From Sphingobacterium paucimobilis HER1398 (GTDB lineage: Bacteria > Bacteroidota > Bacteroidia > Sphingobacteriales > Sphingobacteriaceae), in assembly GCF_000416985.1 (NCBI RefSeq), contig NZ_ATDL01000014.1, positions 62,001 through 126,000 on the forward strand: a stretch of 64,000 nucleotides of DNA. The letters are read 5' to 3'. Numbering within the stretch: the stretch's first letter is position 1; each line of letters begins with the position of its first letter. This document shows, one piece after another, positions 62,711-64,000 of this stretch. Made by a program: the position numbers and the translations under genes. The notes beneath the pieces were generated by a model. It ran no database searches and was not told the origin of the DNA. It was given only the letters and a program-made list of their open reading frames with translations.

Positions 62711-63715
62711 CTAAAATGCATGTACTCCGTTGACGGTTGTATATTTGAAACTCAATTTTTGGTCGGGGTATACATATTTAAATGCCGACTGAACCATTAG
62801 GGTTGCTTCATGGTAACCGCAAAGAATCAGCTTCAGTTTGCCTGGGTAGGTGTTGATATCACCGATGGCATAGATGCGCTCTACATTGGTTGAATAGTCA
62901 AAGGTGTTTACTTCGATTGCATTCTTGTCAATGTTGAGCCCCCAATCCGCTATTGGCCCTAATTTAGGTGTCAGTCCATAGAGAGGGATCAGATAATCAG
63001 CATCCAGTAAATATTCCTCTTTACTTTTATTGGCTACTTTTACTTGAGCGAGTGATCCATTGCCATGTACGCTGAGTAGATTGTGTGAAAGTAAGAGGTC
63101 TATTTTTCCTTTCTGTGCCAGATCGTATACCTTATCTGCGGAATCCGGAGCTCCACGGAAGCTGTCGCTTCGGTGAACCAAAGTCACTTTTTTGGCGATA
63201 TCGCTCAAGAATATAGTCCAATCGAGTGCCGAGTCACCGCCACCTGCAATAACGAGTGTTTTGTCGCGATAGGTTTCGGGATTTTTGACCATGTAGTCTA
63301 TACCTTTGCGCTCAAAGGTATTCACACCTTCCAGTTCCGGTTTTCTAGGTTCGAAACAGCCCAAGCCTCCCGCAATTGCTATGGCTTGGCAGTGTACCTG
63401 TGTATTGTCTGAGGTGATGACGATGTAAGAGCCATCATCTTGTTTTTCGACTTTCTCTACGCGTTCACCTAAGGTAAAGGTGGGGGCAAAGGGTTTAATC
63501 TGCTCCATCTGGTTGTCTATCAGCTCTTGTGCTTTGACGATGGGGTATCCAGGTATGTCGTATATGGGTTTGTGAGGATATATTTCGGACAGCTGTCCAC
63601 CTACCTGTGGCAATACGTCGATCAAGTGGCAGCGCATTTTCAACAAACCGGCTTCAAAAACGGCAAATAGTCCAACTGGACCGGCACCTATAATGCAAAT
63701 ATCTGTTTGTATCAT
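62711..63715 (-). CDS. Ferredoxin--NADP reductase, thioredoxin-reductase-like type
   Basis: A 334-residue flavoprotein with the TrxR fold but no CxxC redox pair. The FAD motif DICIIGAGPVGLFAVFEA is at 5-22, followed by LPQVGGQLSEIYPHKPIYDIPGYP, the signature of the FNR-TrxR group. The NADPH motif is LVIAGGGDSALDW (about 154-166), and the second FAD motif is IYAIGDINTY. It transfers electrons between NADPH and ferredoxin; the ferredoxin gene downstream is the obvious partner. The MarR gene lies 10 bp upstream on the same strand. Confidence 0.92.
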   Translation of the reverse strand: MIQTDICIIGAGPVGLFAVFEAGLLKMRCHLIDVLPQVGGQLSEIYPHKPIYDIPGYPIVKAQELIDNQMEQIKPFAPTFTLGERVEKVEKQDDGSYIVITSDNTQVHCQAIAIAGGLGCFEPRKPELEGVNTFERKGIDYMVKNPETYRDKTLVIAGGGDSALDWTIFLSDIAKKVTLVHRSDSFRGAPDSADKVYDLAQKGKIDLLLSHNLLSVHGNGSLAQVKVANKSKEEYLLDADYLIPLYGLTPKLGPIADWGLNIDKNAIEVNTFDYSTNVERIYAIGDINTYPGKLKLILCGYHEATLMVQSAFKYVYPDQKLSFKYTTVNGVHAF

Positions 63716-63725
63716 ACTGGTATTT

Positions 63726-64000
63726 TTAAGTTAAGTTATCGTATATGGTGTTTAATATCCTTGTGAAATGGGCAAAGTCTTCTTTGTTTAGATTTTTCCA
63801 TGCCTGCATACGGAAGTCGGCAACTTTGGGTGCGATTTCCTGTATTTTGTCTTCTCCTTTTTGTGTTATATGTAGTCGTAAAGACCTACGATCGGAAGGG
63901 TGACTGACGCGTTCAGCAAATTCTTTTTTTATCAATAGATCGATGATTCTCGTTAAGGTCGGCTGATCTTTGCCGCATAGCTCGGCCATTTCCTTGTTGC
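63726..64000 (-). CDS. MarR family transcriptional regulator, N-terminus outside the window
   Basis: The reading frame enters from the window edge (NKEMAELCGKDQPTLTRIID) and runs to a TAA at 63726-63728. The winged helix is visible: ELCGKDQPTLTRIIDLLIKK is the recognition part and SHPSDRRSLRLHITQKGEDK the wing, typical of MarR. The dimerisation helices at the N-terminus are missing only because the window ends. It may control the reductase-ferredoxin genes downstream (10-bp gap). Confidence 0.88.
   Translation of the reverse strand, partial: NKEMAELCGKDQPTLTRIIDLLIKKEFAERVSHPSDRRSLRLHITQKGEDKIQEIAPKVADFRMQAWKNLNKEDFAHFTRILNTIYDNLT

Overview
The window looks like chromosomal DNA of a Bacteroidota bacterium of the Sphingobacteriaceae, most likely Sphingobacterium or a close relative. 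The evidence is a SusC/SusD pair, promoters of the TAnnTTTG type, near absence of Shine-Dalgarno sites, a Bacteroidota-style RNase P RNA, an FA2H-like fatty acid hydroxylase fitting a sphingolipid-making cell, and typical family versions of MetY, HopJ-like, YwbE, HsdR_N/holA and ParC. Genus is inference. No phage, transposase, integrase or CRISPR array was seen.

Layout. 0.2-1.2 kb: tRNA-Asn and rlmF. 1.4-4.7 kb: translation operon thrS-infC-rpmI-rplT. 4.9-9.1 kb: a 2H phosphoesterase, lon and a secreted TPR protein. 9.1-11.0 kb: small stress-type proteins (two DUF1801 proteins, AHSA1). 11.2-15.0 kb: copper handling (Cys/His-rich secreted protein, HMA-DUF3347 protein, multicopper oxidase with an outer-membrane-like tail). 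15.1-20.7 kb: an envelope glycolipid-like locus (GT4, LPG-synthase-type membrane protein, GT4, and two tandem EEP phosphodiesterases facing away). 20.7-23.1 kb: NlpE-like lipoprotein, HopJ-like protein, SRPBCC, VOC, DoxX. 23.2-25.3 kb: rnpB, an NtrC-type regulator and a 58-residue membrane protein. 25.5-28.6 kb: metY-hom under a SAM-I riboswitch. 28.6-31.5 kb: AMP nucleosidase, then clpP-clpX. 31.6-35.9 kb: HsdR_N protein, holA, an outer membrane protein, ywbE, a candidate small RNA or attenuator, and carA without carB. 36-37.8 kb: two unknowns and an atypical SDR. 37.8-45 kb: an NlpC/P60 peptidase - dipeptide epimerase - SusC - SusD operon that reads as a muropeptide scavenging locus. 45-52 kb: parC, fatty acid hydroxylase, AsmA-like giant. 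52.5-57.3 kb: L,D-transpeptidase, Crp-type regulator, RluA-type synthase with a long N-terminal extension, aldo/keto reductase, Dps. 57.3-64 kb: fabV, a PolX with a ruined polymerase site, NDH-2, [2Fe-2S] ferredoxin, TrxR-like ferredoxin-NADP reductase and a truncated MarR gene.

Most unusual points: (i) a dispersed element of about 413 bp present twice (32150-32562 and 52063-52475) whose left hairpin is kept by paired base changes and whose right hairpin is an inverted relative of the left; (ii) two arrays, each of seven 8-bp units, at 55603 and 62652; (iii) five look-alike 16-nt hairpins inside rnpB; (iv) the SusCD/muropeptide operon; (v) a promoter-terminator unit upstream of carA with no coding sequence; (vi) a 35-codon Cys-containing ORF bracketed by an inverted repeat in the copper region. 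All calls come from reading the sequence; no database or folding program was run.
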